Below are positions 10,438 to 20,055 of a DNA stretch of 64,000 nucleotides, piece after piece (the first letter of the stretch is position 1; each line of letters opens with the position of its first letter). The DNA is from Prorocentrum cordatum. Lineage: Eukaryota > Sar > Dinophyceae > Prorocentrales > Prorocentraceae. Below the pieces are notes generated by a model. The model had not been told where the DNA came from. It worked only from the letters and a program-made list of their open reading frames with translations, and made no database searches. The translations under genes and the position numbers were made by a program. The DNA lies in assembly GCA_963575745.1 (NCBI GenBank), contig CAUYUJ010001403.1:178501-242500 (forward strand), read 5' to 3'.

Positions 10438-11373
10438 GGGTGCCCTTCTCCAAGTGGTGGCCCGGCAACTCAACCGCGGCAAGAGCGCGCAGTTCGCAAA
10501 CTCCGCGGCGGTGCGGCGCTGGCTGTCGGCGCAGGCGTTGGGAATTTCCGCTGGCACCAGCTTCAAGGACCTTGGCGTCGTGGCGACCGCGGGTCGCCGG
10601 CGCCGCTGCGCGGTCGCGCCGAGCCGCTTGCTCACGGCGGCGGGCAGGTTCGCTCGCATCGGGCGCCTGCCAGTGGACTTCCGGCAGCGGCTGGCACTGC
10701 GGCAGGCATGTTTGGAGCCGCGTGCGGGCTGCCGCCGGCTCGCGAGCTTGCGGGGCTCCGCTCGGCGGCGCGGCACGCCGTCTGCAAGGGCGGGTTCCGC
10801 GCCGCGGCGGAGGTGGTCTTCGGCGTCCTCAGCCCCAGCTGGCGGCTGGACCCAGCAGCGGTTACGGTCATTGCGCCGCTGTGGCAGATCGCCAAGGCGT
10901 TGCGGCGCGGCCGGTTCCCAGAGGACCTTTGGAGGGAGGCGGGGGGCGCCATCGCCGCGGGGCACGGCCGTTGCCAAGGGCCCATCGCAGCAGCAGCTCG
11001 CAGCATGGCGGCTTCGCAGCTGGACGCGGACGCGGCGTGCTGGCAGGGCGTCCCGTCGGCGCCAGCAGGGTGGCGGCCCGCTGGCCAGGCCTTGCAGGAT
11101 ACGCGGGCGGTTCTGCTTGCGGCTTGGGCGCGCAGCGAGGCCCGTGAGGTCGCGTCCAGGCGCGCCGACTTTGCTCACGTAGCAGGGGGCATAGATCGGT
11201 GGGCCACCCGTCGCCTCCTGGAGAGCGGCGAGCTGGCCCCCGACGCCGCTGGCGCCCTTCGCGCAGTCCTGAGTGGCAATGTCGTCACCGAGACTGTGGC
11301 AGCCAAGTGGGGCCAACCCGAGCGTTGCCCACATTGCGGCGCTCCGCGGGAGGACCGGCAGCATCGGTTTTGA
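10438..11373 (+). pseudogene. reverse transcriptase C-terminal region with zinc motif (broken)
   Basis: The first part, in frame 2, reads VVARQLNRGKSAQFANSAAV, KDLGVVATAGRR and RIGRLPVDFRQRLALRQA, typical of the region after the catalytic fingers/palm of LINE reverse transcriptases. Near 10705 the sense moves to frame 1 (GMFGAACGLPPAREL, ending TVIAPLWQIAKALRRGRFPE). At 11326 a zinc motif CPHCGAPREDRQHRF begins. The next codon is TGA at 11371-11373 where the family usually has Trp, followed by Asp-Cys, so the final zinc ligand lies beyond the stop. No catalytic YxDD box is present in this fragment. Confidence 0.7.
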
Positions 11374-12120
11374 GACTGCCCTTGTTGGTCCCCGGCCCGC
11401 CGCGCGGCGCTCGCAACAGGGGGGTTCTCGCCCGCCGCCCTGCTGGCCCGGCTGCCGCCAGGGGTGGCTATTTCGGGCGTCCTCCCTCTGGACCCCCGGC
11501 TGGCGGCGGAGGTCGCAGCGGCAAGCGCGCCAATGCCGGCGCCGCCGATGCCGGAGCCCGCCGCGGCTCAGCCAGACGAGCCGCCGCGCTGCAGGGCTTG
11601 GACGGATGGAGCGTGCGAGCACCCCACGGACCCGCTGCTGTCGCGCGCGGGGTGGGGCTTTCAGCTGGAGCGCCCGGTGGTCCATGGCACGACGCGCACG
11701 GAGCATTGCGGGCCCGTGGACGGGACGCAAACCGCACAACGCGTGGAGTCGACCGCCGTTCTGCGCGCGGTCAGCGAGGCTGGCCAGCCAGTCGAGGTCA
11801 TCACGGATTCCAAGTTCGTGGCCCATGGCATCGCGGCAATCCGCCAGGGCGCCTCGGCCTGGGACTGGGCGCATGCGGACTTGTGGGAGCGCCGGGCGCC
11901 TCACTGCAGGACCAGTTTCGCCATCGCGCGCTGGGTGAAGGGGCACCTCGATGACGAGGGGGCGGCAGCGCGCGGCGTGACAGCCGAGGACCGCCACGGC
12001 AATGCGGCAGCTGACAGGCTGGCTGGCACTGCTGCCAAGGCTCGCCTGCCGGCGGCGGCCCTGCTGCAAAGGCGGCTCGTGTCGCTCTACGCCCTCAGGG
12101 TGCTGCGGTCGATCCAATGA
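11374..12120 (+). pseudogene. RNase H domain of LINE
   Basis: In the same frame as the zinc motif upstream of the TGA. It cleaves RNA in RNA/DNA hybrids during retrotransposition. Expected acidic and basic active-site residues are visible: Asp in WTDGA (codon 11605), Glu in VESTAVL (11746), Asp in ITDSKFV (11806), His in WVKGHLD (11944) and Asp in GNAAADRLAG (12013). All five being intact suggests this part was under selection until recently. The frame ends at TGA 12118-12120 after LRVLRSIQ, where the protein sense moves to frame 2. No independent start is expected, because the domain belongs to the long polyprotein. Confidence 0.85.
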
Positions 12121-12472
12121 CGCTGCCGTAGCCGCCGCGCTGGCGCGGCAGGACCCGCAGCAGCAGGGGGGCTTGGGCGTCGCGCCGCGGCCTGGGCCGG
12201 CGGCTGCTGCCCGGGCGCTTTTCGGGGGCGGGGCGTGGTGGGCGCGCGCGGCGTCGCAGGGACCCAATTGGGTCGCCTGTTTGCGCTGCGGCTGCTGGGC
12301 CCCGGATTGGGCGCGCCTCGCGAGTCGCCCGTGCGCCGGCTGGGTGCCCATCCTGCCGCCGAAGGCGGCCGCGCTGATGTTGCTCCCGCCCGCGCGGGCC
12401 GGCGGCGCCGAGGCTGCCTGGCGCGGGGTCTTGAGGCAGCGCTTTGCGGCGCGCCCGGGCCCCTCCGACTAA
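12121..12472 (+). pseudogene. LINE C-terminal CxxC region
   Basis: In frame 2 the reading continues DAAVAAALARQDPQQQGG and then WVACLRCGCWAPDWARLAS and RPCAGWVPILPPKAAAL, ending PGPSD and TAA at 12470. The cluster CLRCGCW...PCAGW (from 12278) is a likely metal-binding knuckle. It joins to the end of the RNase H frame by a one-step frame change near 12115, which I read as a decay frameshift. Confidence 0.6.
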
Positions 12473-12734
12473 TTAGGGGTGCGGCGGCGCCTTGGCTAAC
12501 TAGGTGGAATTAGCTTCGCGGCGGTTGCCCTGGGCAGCCGTTGTCCCGCGCGCTCGCCGGGCGCGCTTTTTGTCCTCCTCGTTCCTCCTCCCCCTCCGCC
12601 GCCTCCTTTTCCGGCTTTTCCGCGTCTGCTCGTCACCCGTTCTTGCCGCTGGACCCCCGCTGGATTGCAAAAAAAACAGTGGCGACCTCGCGGGCGCGAA
12701 GGTAGCCGCGCGTCGCGCTGCGTGGGGCGCGATG

Positions 12735-12905
12735 CACGAAGCTAGGTTTAAGTCGGGCATGTCTTTGTACAGGAGGAATATTGTAAGATTCCTGTTCCGT
12801 TGTCTGAGGACGTAATTTCGACTATTCCTAAGTATTGTTGAGTATCGTTTGACAGTTTACCTCCGAAATCAGCCTGTAGGAGGACATGCCCGACACGAAG
12901 CAAGG
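12735..12905. mobile_element. short terminal-inverted-repeat element, copy 2, with flanking direct repeats
   Basis: Arms at 12752-12773 (starts gtcgggcatgtctttgtaca) and 12873-12894 (cctgtaggaggacatgcccg) are imperfect reverse complements and match the arms of copy 1 at 7.4 kb. Outside them lie 12-bp direct repeats, cacgaagctagg (12735-12746) and cacgaagcaagg (12894-12905), identical at 11 of 12 positions, as expected for a target-site duplication. The interior (about 100 bp) is AT-richer than its surroundings and non-coding. Confidence 0.75.
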
Positions 12906-13285
12906 TGGCTTGGTTCCGGGGGCGCCTGATGCTTCGAGGTTGTTGTTCAGCGTTCGTTGTTGCCCATCAGCTTTCCAGTCGCGGGATGGTTTCCAGCAGA
13001 CACGCCTCGCCGAGAGCGTGCTGGTGGCGCCCGCGTCGTCCCGAACGGCCGCCCCGGGACCCAAGCGTGTGTTTGTTATTTGATAGAGTTCAGCCTCCCG
13101 GGGCCCTCGTTGGGCTTCGGGGCGGTCAAAACGGGGCGAGAAAGACCGGCCTTGGCAAGAGTGCCCAGCGCTCTGTAGCACCTGTCTCGAAGCTGCGGGC
13201 GGGGCCAGGACAGGCACGTGTCGTCCTGGAGCGTTCTGGAACTGATGGGCATGTTTCCCACCACCACCATAAAGTTGGACGGGGG
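12906..13285. other. unassigned sequence
   Basis: Nothing recognised. Confidence 0.45.
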
Positions 13286-13600
13286 AAGGAGGTGGAGGAC
13301 GAGGAGGAGGAAGACGAAGAGGAGGAGGAGGAGGAGGAGGAGGAGGAGGAGGAGAACCCCCTCCACCTACAACTTATGGTGGTGGTTGTGGAAAACAGGT
13401 CCATCAGGAACGCTCTCACAGCGGTCCAGGAGGCTCTGAGAAGGCCGCGGCGCCAGATGCATCCTCCAGAACCGCCGGATTTCAGAGATTACCCAGGTTT
13501 CCCTGTCCGATTTCGTCCTTGTCCTGGCCTCCTCCTCCTCATCCTTCTTCTCCTCCCCCTTGTCCTCCTCCTCCTTCTCCTCCTTCTCCTTCTGCGCAAA
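13286..13600. repeat. (GGA)n tract and (CTC)n tract
   Basis: ggaggaggaggaggaggagg type sequence at 13290-13356 and ctcctcctcatccttcttct type sequence at 13527-13597. They are inverted relative to each other about 170 bp apart, so they could pair. Confidence 0.9.
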
Positions 13601-14148
13601 GAGGCGGGCGCAGTGCGACGGTGGGGGTGTGGGCAGGGCGGCGGTGGTAGAGTCCGGAAGCGTTCGACTGCGCTACGGTGCTGGGCCTCTTCGCCATAGG
13701 GGGCGTATGCATCAATTACGCGAAAGGGTGACCCTTCGTCGGAGTGACCTTTGGTGCGGGCCCACCGGGGTACCCCGATCGCCGAATGCGATGCGATCGT
13801 AGCGTCTTGCGCGCTTGTGTTTGGTACCCCCACGGCCCCCAAAAAGCCGCGCACCAAAGGGAACTCTTACCCAGGGTCACTCCAGCGTGTAGCCGAATGC
13901 ACACGCCCCCAATGGTCATGAGGCCCATCGCTCTGGGTTTGCCTGGCATCTCTCTGGCTCGCAGTAGCACTGGAGCACCAGAGGTCTCAAGGCTGTCATG
14001 TGAGCGCCCAGTCCCGTGAGCAAGGGGGGATTCTGGGGCTTTGCAGGTCATTGGAATCCCTCCTCGAAGGCAGAGTCAGATCGGAAGGTCGGTCAGGCTG
14101 GACGGCTCGGAAGGAAGGAAGGGGGTCCTGAGGGAAACGGGTTCTGAG
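13601..14148. other. unassigned sequence
   Basis: No gene recognised. Short reads such as VTLRRSDLWCGPTGVPRSPN recur on the opposite strand as VTLGKSSLWCAAFWGPWGYQ, which points to an old inverted duplication (about 13725-13790 against 13815-13885). Confidence 0.4.
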
Positions 14149-14320
14149 AGTTTGAGAGTTTTGTCAGTTTTCTTGGGGCCGTCTTTGGCCGTCTAGGGGT
14201 CCTCTTAGCCGTCTTGGGTCCCTCCAGAGGCCCTCTTGGACTAGCTTGGGGATCTCTTGGGGCCGTCCTGGGCCTTATAGAGGCCCTCTTGGAGTTCCCA
14301 GTAAGCATTTTGAGGCCTCC
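14149..14320. repeat. G-rich short-period repeat (cttggggccgtcttgg family), copy 1
   Basis: Degenerate 10-14 bp units such as cttggggccgtc, ggccgtctaggggtcctctt and gccctcttgga. The same family is seen in the same orientation at 43440-44140 and in reverse complement (ccaagacggcccaagag) at 24540-25000, 28610-29050 and 29200-29520. Confidence 0.75.
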
Positions 14321-14549
14321 GTTGATCCTTCAACCGAAGAGCGTGGAAAGCCAACCACATTGAACAGCTCAAGACACATCATGTGTTTGGCCTCCCGAGT
14401 GCCTTCTGGAGAACGCACTAGTGGTGCCTGAAAATATGTTGGGCCTTCTTGGCGGCGTTGGCCGCCGGAGAGCACTGGAGAGCGCCCGGGACGCGTCGGG
14501 ACGCCCAGGGGCCCGCGGGAGGGGGGGGGGGGGGCTGTTCACGCAACAG

Positions 14550-14745
14550 TGTTCGGCGGCGGGTGAGGGGAGGAAGTGAGAAGGAGAAGGCCTTCTCAGA
14601 AGGCGGCGGGACTTCTCAGAAGCCCTCGCGCCTTCTGAGAAGTTTTTTTTTTATCTCGGCGAAAACTTAGAAAATTTCTCAGGAGGCTGAGGAACTTCCG
14701 AGCCTTCTGAGAAGGCCCGCCCCGTCTCATTTCCCCCCCAGGCGC
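14550..14745 (-). repeat. ttctgagaaggcc dispersed repeat, copy 1
   Basis: Rich in the palindrome ggccttctcagaaggc and in agaagtcccgc-type blocks (here as gcgggacttctcagaagccc). The reverse complement matches 59830-60075 in block order. A T-run lies at 14642-14651. Confidence 0.75.
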
Positions 14746-15010
14746 GCCGCCTAAGTGTGGTTGTGGGGAGAGGGTCGCGGGCAGCCCCTTGCATTATTCC
14801 ACGCCATGACGTGGGATGGGTAACGCAGATCTGCGGCACCGCGACAGGTTGACGGTCCACCGGCTCTGCTGTTGGACGTACGACGGGATATTGTTGAATG
14901 CGGAGATGTTGTTCTCGAGTGCGTCGCGTTACGTCTGCAAAGTGCGGAATCTTTGTTCAGTTTCCATTGCCCCATGAAGTCTGTCAGCGTGGACCCCACA
15001 TAGTGACCTC
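14746..15010. other. unassigned sequence
   Basis: Nothing recognised. Confidence 0.4.
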
Positions 15011-15100
15011 TTGCAAGCGATGCGGCGCAATCTAGGTGGTGCAACCAGCGTGGTGCAATCTAGGTGGTGTTATCCGTGTGGTGTAATCTACGCGGTGCAG
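15011..15100 (-). repeat. tgcaccac-type repeat, short inverted copy
   Basis: ggtgcaatctaggtggtg-type units. In reverse complement they read caccacctagattgcaccac, the same family as 23910-24300 and 53305-53722. Confidence 0.75.
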
Positions 15101-15810
15101 AGCAATGCAGAGCACGACAGCAACGCAAAGCAATGGGATGCAACGAACTGCTAGCAATGCAACGCAATGCAAAGCAATGCAAGGCAACATAAAACAATTA
15201 GCAGCAATGCAAAGCAATGCAACGAAATGCAAAGCGCCACAAGTCATTGCAAAGCAATGCGAAGCAATACCACGCAAAGCGAAACACTTGAATGCAATGC
15301 AATGCGACGCGCTGCAAGTCATTGCAAGGCAAAGCAACGCAATGCAAAGCAATACAACGTAATGCAAGACAGTGCAAAGCGATGAATCAACAATGCATGA
15401 AACTGGAAAGCAATGCGAAGCAATGCAACACAACGCAGAGCAATACAACGTAACGCAACGCGCTATACATCATTGCAACGCAATGCGACGCAATGCAAAG
15501 CAATTCAACGCATTGCAAAGCAATGAATAAGCAATGCATGACACTGGAAAGCAATGCGAAGCAATGCAACACAACGCAAATCAATGCAATTCAACGCAAC
15601 GCGCTGCACAGCGTTGCAACGCAATGTGACACACTGAAAGGCAATGCAATGCGATGCACATCGTTGCAAAGCAGTTCGAATCTATCCACACCAAAGTACA
15701 GCAACGCAAGGCAATGCAAAGCAATGTAAAGCAAGTTATGCTTTGCAATGCACAGCAACGCGCAGCAATGCCAACGAATCCAAAACAATTCACAGCAACG
15801 CAATGCAACT
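15095..15810. repeat. GCAAT/GCAAA/GCAAC array with 141-bp higher-order unit
   Basis: About 700 bp of five- and ten-base units (gcaatgcaaagcaatgcaac). A landmark caatgcatgaaactggaaag at 15391 recurs as caatgcatgacactggaaag at 15532, offset 141 bp, showing that the array has a higher-order period. The frames here are repeat translations. Confidence 0.9.
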
Positions 15811-16205
15811 ATGGTATGCTATGCTGCGCCATGCCTTGCTATGTTTTCTTTGCTGTGCCATGCGAGTGAACGAATGCGAGTGGACGAGCGCAAGTGTCGG
15901 CGAGAGATGGCGCTATGCTATGCTATGCTATGTGTTTCTGAGCTTCGCTTTTTTTCTATGTGAGTGGGCGAGCGCCAGTGGACGAGTGCGAGTGGCCGAG
16001 TGCAAGTGGCAGCGATGGGCGGCGGCGATGAGCAGCGACGGGTGACAACGAGCAGGCCGGACCAGCCATGGGGCGGCGACGGACGGCGGCGATTGGCGGT
16101 GACGGGCGGCAACGAGCCAGCCAGACCGGCACTCGTGCCCAGTTAGGTTAGAGGGGAAGAAGAAACCCCAGGTGCCAGCATTGTTTGGGGAGTATGGTTT
16201 CTTGC
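15811..16205. other. degenerate gcgagtggac-type sequence upstream of the intact gene
   Basis: Irregular repeats of gagtggacgagcgcaagtg between 15870 and 16010, then cggcgatgggcggcgacgg-type sequence. The promoter of the downstream gene would lie here, but no recognisable element is visible. Confidence 0.5.
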
Positions 16206-16241
16206 CTATCGCAATTTTCGCTCAAGTTGTTATGGCTCGAA
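16206..16241 (+). other. relict dinoflagellate spliced leader, possibly two tandem copies
   Basis: Bases 16206-16226 end ...attttcgctcaag and match the 21-nt dinoflagellate spliced leader at 16 of 21 positions, including 12 of the last 13. Directly behind it, ttatggctcgaa at 16230-16241 matches the leader core ttttggctcaag at 9 of 12. Spliced leaders are added to mRNA by trans-splicing; leader relics in the genome are known marks of mRNA copies that were reverse transcribed and reinserted. The position about 60 bp before the ATG of an intronless gene, in the same orientation, fits this. Confidence 0.6.
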
Positions 16242-16284
16242 ATTTGAAACGGTGGGGAACCGTGCGGTTTCGACTTCCTGCGTC

Positions 16285-17922
16285 ATGGATCCGCCACAGA
16301 CAGCGAATGATCATACTTCAGCGGCTTGCGGTATCAGGCCAGCGCCATCTATCTTTGGTATTCTCCAGCGGCCAACGCCATTCGCAGCAACTCCGTTGAA
16401 TCAGAGGCAAAGCACAGGCTGTCCCAGCGGCATTGGATTCACAGAACAAACGAGTTTCTTGTTTCGTGGAGTTTCCGAAGCTGATAGCCTAAAGCACCTA
16501 GGCGCGATCTTCGAACACAGCCCCAGTGCACCAGGGCAGTACTACGATTCATCTCGGCCTGTTGGCAACGTGGATTTCTTCGTCTCGCACAACTGGGTGA
16601 TGCAGCGGCGGGCTAAATTTCTCATCCTTGCCGTTTACCTTAATCTGAGGATGGCTGTTCTGTTTACCGCGCTCGTTACTGTTATCGTTTGTGTTCCAGT
16701 GGCCGCTGGCAAAACGCCAATGATTCCTTTGAGGGATGAAGTTGGACCCTTCACGGTGAGCATCTGGTGCCAACTCCTTGGCGTCCTAACGTTCGTAGCT
16801 GTAATTCTGTTTAGGCAGCATGTATTAGGGTTATGCGGACTGGGCGGGAAAGTTTTATTCATTGATAAGGCTTGCATACACCAAGCGGACCGCACTCTCA
16901 AGGAGTTGGGAATACGCCACCTGGCTGCTTTCTTATACTATTCGACTAACATGTTGGTGTGCTACTCTGACAGGTATTTGCGAAAGCTCTGGACAGTATA
17001 CGAGGTGGCAGTTTTTCTTACGCTCCACCCTGGGAGCACCCTTCGTTTGAGGCATGAGCTCCATTCCACAAGTCTTCTCTGGGGCATTGGCATTTGCTTT
17101 CTCGCCAACATGACATGGCATGTGGTGCATCTTGACAGCATGTATTCTTCTTTGGGCCTATTTGCAGATTCCGTGTTCCCACTTGTATTTTATTTGGGAA
17201 TTTCTGTCGCTCTCAGTTGCATCTATGTGTCAATCGCGCGCCTCAGGCTTAGAATTTCAGGCCACGTGAATACGTTCAGAGTGGCCGATGCAGAGTGTTT
17301 CGACGAAGCTGATCGTACGCTTGTTGAGCAAGATATCGCCTCGCTGATGCGACACAGGGGTTTCGTCTACGAGTCCGCTAGCGATGACGAAGTAATTTCA
17401 GAATTTGAATGTTTAGTCCGTCGCGAGTTGCCTGTTACACTGTCTGCATCGTTCGGTCGGAGCGGCATCCCTTATTCGACTGTCCTGTGCGCAAGTGCCC
17501 CGTACTTCCTGATGAATATTGACTCTTTAGCTTCCCAATTTTGGCATAGCCAGACTGCTTACGACATGCTGCTTATGCATGTGCATCGGTTCGCCTTGAA
17601 TGTTGCAGTGCTCCCGTTAGCGGCATCACTATCGATCGCGGTAGCCACTTGCCTCATCCAGCGAACATGGGGATTTAAATCCACTGTAGCCATGACGGCG
17701 CTCATGCATCTGCTCTTCTTTGGGGGGGTGTTTACATTTTGCCATGTACTCTCAACTATGGCACTCGGCGGTAGCGACAAGGCAGCGGTAACACTGATTG
17801 CCCTGGTGGCAATTCTTCATGTCATCGCCTTCGCTGCGTTCAGGCCGATCAAGAGCGCGCAGCACCGCCGTATCTTGTCCCCCGTCGGCGATGACAACCG
17901 TAGCAGCATCATAAGTTGCTGA
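16285..17922 (+). CDS. intronless multi-pass membrane protein with TIR-like motif set
   Basis: A single 545-residue frame from ATG 16285 (MDPPQTANDH) to TGA 17920-17922. The frame is open back to 16147 without an earlier ATG, and an out-of-frame ATG lies at 16232. After a polar N-terminus of about 90 residues comes VDFFVSHNW (about residue 96), like the first strand of TIR folds. Two membrane segments follow (about 111-140 and 158-177), then VLFIDKACIHQAD (about 190) and LVCYSDRYLRKLWTVYEVAV (about 224-243). In the last block, Trp and Glu (about residue 240) are placed like the WCLxEL block holding the catalytic Glu of TIR NADases. Further likely membrane helices are at about 263-281, 289-315, 435-457, 465-492 and 498-519. 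Base composition is visibly less GC-rich than the flanks. Function is unknown; enzymatic activity is inference only. Confidence 0.85.
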   Translation: MDPPQTANDHTSAACGIRPAPSIFGILQRPTPFAATPLNQRQSTGCPSGIGFTEQTSFLFRGVSEADSLKHLGAIFEHSPSAPGQYYDSSRPVGNVDFFVSHNWVMQRRAKFLILAVYLNLRMAVLFTALVTVIVCVPVAAGKTPMIPLRDEVGPFTVSIWCQLLGVLTFVAVILFRQHVLGLCGLGGKVLFIDKACIHQADRTLKELGIRHLAAFLYYSTNMLVCYSDRYLRKLWTVYEVAVFLTLHPGSTLRLRHELHSTSLLWGIGICFLANMTWHVVHLDSMYSSLGLFADSVFPLVFYLGISVALSCIYVSIARLRLRISGHVNTFRVADAECFDEADRTLVEQDIASLMRHRGFVYESASDDEVISEFECLVRRELPVTLSASFGRSGIPYSTVLCASAPYFLMNIDSLASQFWHSQTAYDMLLMHVHRFALNVAVLPLAASLSIAVATCLIQRTWGFKSTVAMTALMHLLFFGGVFTFCHVLSTMALGGSDKAAVTLIALVAILHVIAFAAFRPIKSAQHRRILSPVGDDNRSSIISC

Positions 17923-18765
17923 GTGGGCGTGGTGGGAGTCTGGCGCTTCTCATCGCACCGCCCGCCTTTTCCGTTGTCTTCCCGCCAGCGACTGCCGAGC
18001 CGAGTCGAGAATCAACGCGCTCGTGACGCTCGGCTCAGCTGAGTAATTGCTGTCTGCTGGACGAACATCTCGGGCATGGTGAGAAAGCACACCCAGACAA
18101 GTCATTCGAGTATACTGGTGCAGTCCTGAGTCGTTTTCGTCGGTCGACTTGTGCTCCCCCTGATGCATTAGAATGTTGGGCGTCGGCTGGCTATCCCGGT
18201 GGGGTTCATTCGTAATGCGGTGCCGTGCGCGCGTGGAGTGCCCGCGGCAGCAGTTTCTTCTAAAGAGCGTTTCGCTAAAGTGCGTTTCATCAATCTTCGG
18301 AAACAGGGAGGTCATGGGACATGTGTTGGTTATCTGTCTGGCTGTCCGAGGCCCGGTCCCTCCTGGGGCTTCCTGTGGGATACAGGAGATGTCGGAGCCT
18401 CCTGTGCTCTCAGGGCCGCCCAGGGGGGTGTGATGCATGACTTGGGGCTTGTGAGGCACGCTGAGAGCTCCTGGAAGCGCTCGCGGGGCGATGGGGAACG
18501 CTTGCGAAGCTCTGGGACGCCGCTTTCGGGACGCCCTTTGGTAGGCGCCGAGGAAGCCCTGAACAGTTTCGGGGAGGTCCAGCAAATGTGACTGGGAACG
18601 CCCAGGAGGCTTAGTCAGAAGCGCTAGACAACGCCTGCAGAACAGGAAAGCTCAAAACACCTCGGATGCTGCGAACAATCCCCTTGAATACAATCGAAAG
18701 CGTCGTGAAGACATTCGAAGTCGTGGGAACTGCTGGAGCAGCCGAAACCTTAACTTCGCTTAGAC
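17923..18765. other. 3' flank of the membrane-protein gene, unassigned
   Basis: Sequence remains mixed-composition for about 800 bp and may include the 3' UTR. No poly-A remnant or AATAAA signal is evident. Open frames on both strands show no recognisable motif. Confidence 0.4.
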
Positions 18766-19115
18766 TTGGAGGTTGGTAGTCTTGTGGCCGCGGGTGGCAA
18801 GTTGCCGCACCGCGGCGTTGCGGCCGCCAGCGCCTCCAGAAGTTCCAGAACGTCGACTAGCACATCTGCAAACGTCCGTACATATATTTACACCTGCGTG
18901 TACACATGCATACGCATATACATGTACATATGCCCATACATATCCCGTCCCCTATACAAGAACCTCCACCTCGTCATTACCTCGACCAATTGCCTGTAGT
19001 TATGTATATGTGTAGATATGCGCAACTATCTGTGCACATGTACGTATGCATGCATACAGGCATGATCATGTTTATGCCCCAATTAGTGCTTGCATTTTGG
19101 GCTTCAAGGATCTGG
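18766..19115. other. acatat-rich low-complexity sequence
   Basis: catacgcatatacatgtaca-type sequence at 18880-18960 and 19005-19060. No gene seen. Confidence 0.5.
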
Positions 19116-19405
19116 GCCGTGTGCTCGGTCTGGCGGCTATGTACTCGCCGTCGCTGCCTCGTTGCCGCCCATCGTCTGTGCCGTTTGGCCAGTCTGGCAG
19201 CTATGTACTCGCCGTCGCCTACCCGTCGCCGCCTCGTCGCCACCCGTCGTCTGGGCTGCATCTTCGGTCTGGAGGCCATGTGCTCGCCGTCGCCGCCCCG
19301 TCGCCGCGTCGTCGCCGCCTGGCGCCTGGGCCGTGTCTTCGGTCTGGCGGCTATGTGGCCGCCGTTGCCGCTCCGCCGCCCGTCGTCTGGGCCTGTGTTC
19401 ACTAC
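19116..19405 (+). repeat. cggtctggcggctatgt / cgtcgccgcc minisatellite, main copy
   Basis: About four units, each starting cggtctggcggctatgt (variants near 19125, 19190, 19265 and 19341) and ending ccgcccgtcgtctgggc, spacing 64-76 bp. A single unit lies at 20056-20110 and a three-unit copy at 53085-53300. Confidence 0.85.
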
Positions 19406-19617
19406 CTCGTGATTCAAATGAATTGTTGTGTCTGGGCTTTTCGTAGGCTGCACAGACGCGTTGGTGCGCACGGCGTCGACGCGCGCGCGATTGTCGACTC
19501 GTGTGACTTGCATGTCGGTGCGCTGTCACGGGCACGGCGGGGTAGTGCATTGCCCTCGCTCCATTCTGACCGCGGAGGGAATTCTTGACGCATTTTCGTT
19601 TGGGGCGGCGCTCCCCC

Positions 19618-19812
19618 CATCTGAGATTCAGTTTGCCCTTGTCTGAAATTCAGATTGCCCTACGCGGGGGCTCGGGCGAGCCGTTCTGCCTGAGACCTCT
19701 GCGCATCATTTGTTCAGATTGGCCCGGTCTGAACTTCAGATTGGCCCGGTCTGACATTCAGATTGGCCCGGTCTGAATTTCAGATTACCCACGTTTGAAT
19801 TTCAGACGTGGT
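19618..19812. repeat. 22-bp palindromic tandem repeat
   Basis: Four units of 22 bp from 19715 (cagattggcccggtctgaac + tt and variants) and about one earlier unit near 19629. The junctions form tctgaatttcaga, a near-palindrome, so the array can fold on itself. Confidence 0.9.
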
Positions 19813-20055
19813 GTTTCCGCGTGCAAGAAATATTCGGTTTGGTGCCGTTGCCCTCGGGACAAACGTGGTCGACGTTTGCTCTCCTGCGTGATTTCGACGT
19901 GGGACATAAGAGAGCTCTTGGCCTTTTGTCAGGGTAGCTGGCACTCGAAGCCCCGATGCCCCTTTGGACGTGGCGCGCTTTGCGGATGCGAAGAAATGGG
20001 AAGTCGATTTTTCATGGTTGGGGGTGTCTGGTGATGACCACGTAGTCATGTGTGT
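19813..20055. other. unassigned sequence
   Basis: Nothing recognised. Confidence 0.4.

Larger units (their letters stand above)
10394..12680 (+). mobile_element. 5'-truncated non-LTR retrotransposon (LINE) fragment
   Basis: The fragment runs from the C-terminal part of a reverse-transcriptase ORF through RNase H to a CxxC C-terminus and TAA at 12470-12472. After that come about 200 bp of untranslated sequence with an A8 run near 12669. The upstream catalytic reverse-transcriptase core is absent, as expected for 5'-truncated LINE insertions. Coding potential moves from frame 2 to frame 1 near 10705, meets a TGA at 11371, and moves back to frame 2 near 12115, so this copy cannot make one protein. 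The long open frame on the opposite strand is an antisense shadow. Confidence 0.85.

Noticed and set aside
10396-12351. 651-residue minus-strand open frame
   Set aside because: It lies antisense to the LINE reverse transcriptase and RNase H, is Ala/Arg/Pro-rich and has no motif; high GC keeps it open.
15095-15810. Regular spacing suggested a CRISPR-like or other spaced repeat array
   Set aside because: Units are contiguous 5- and 10-base words without unique spacers, and the organism appears eukaryotic.
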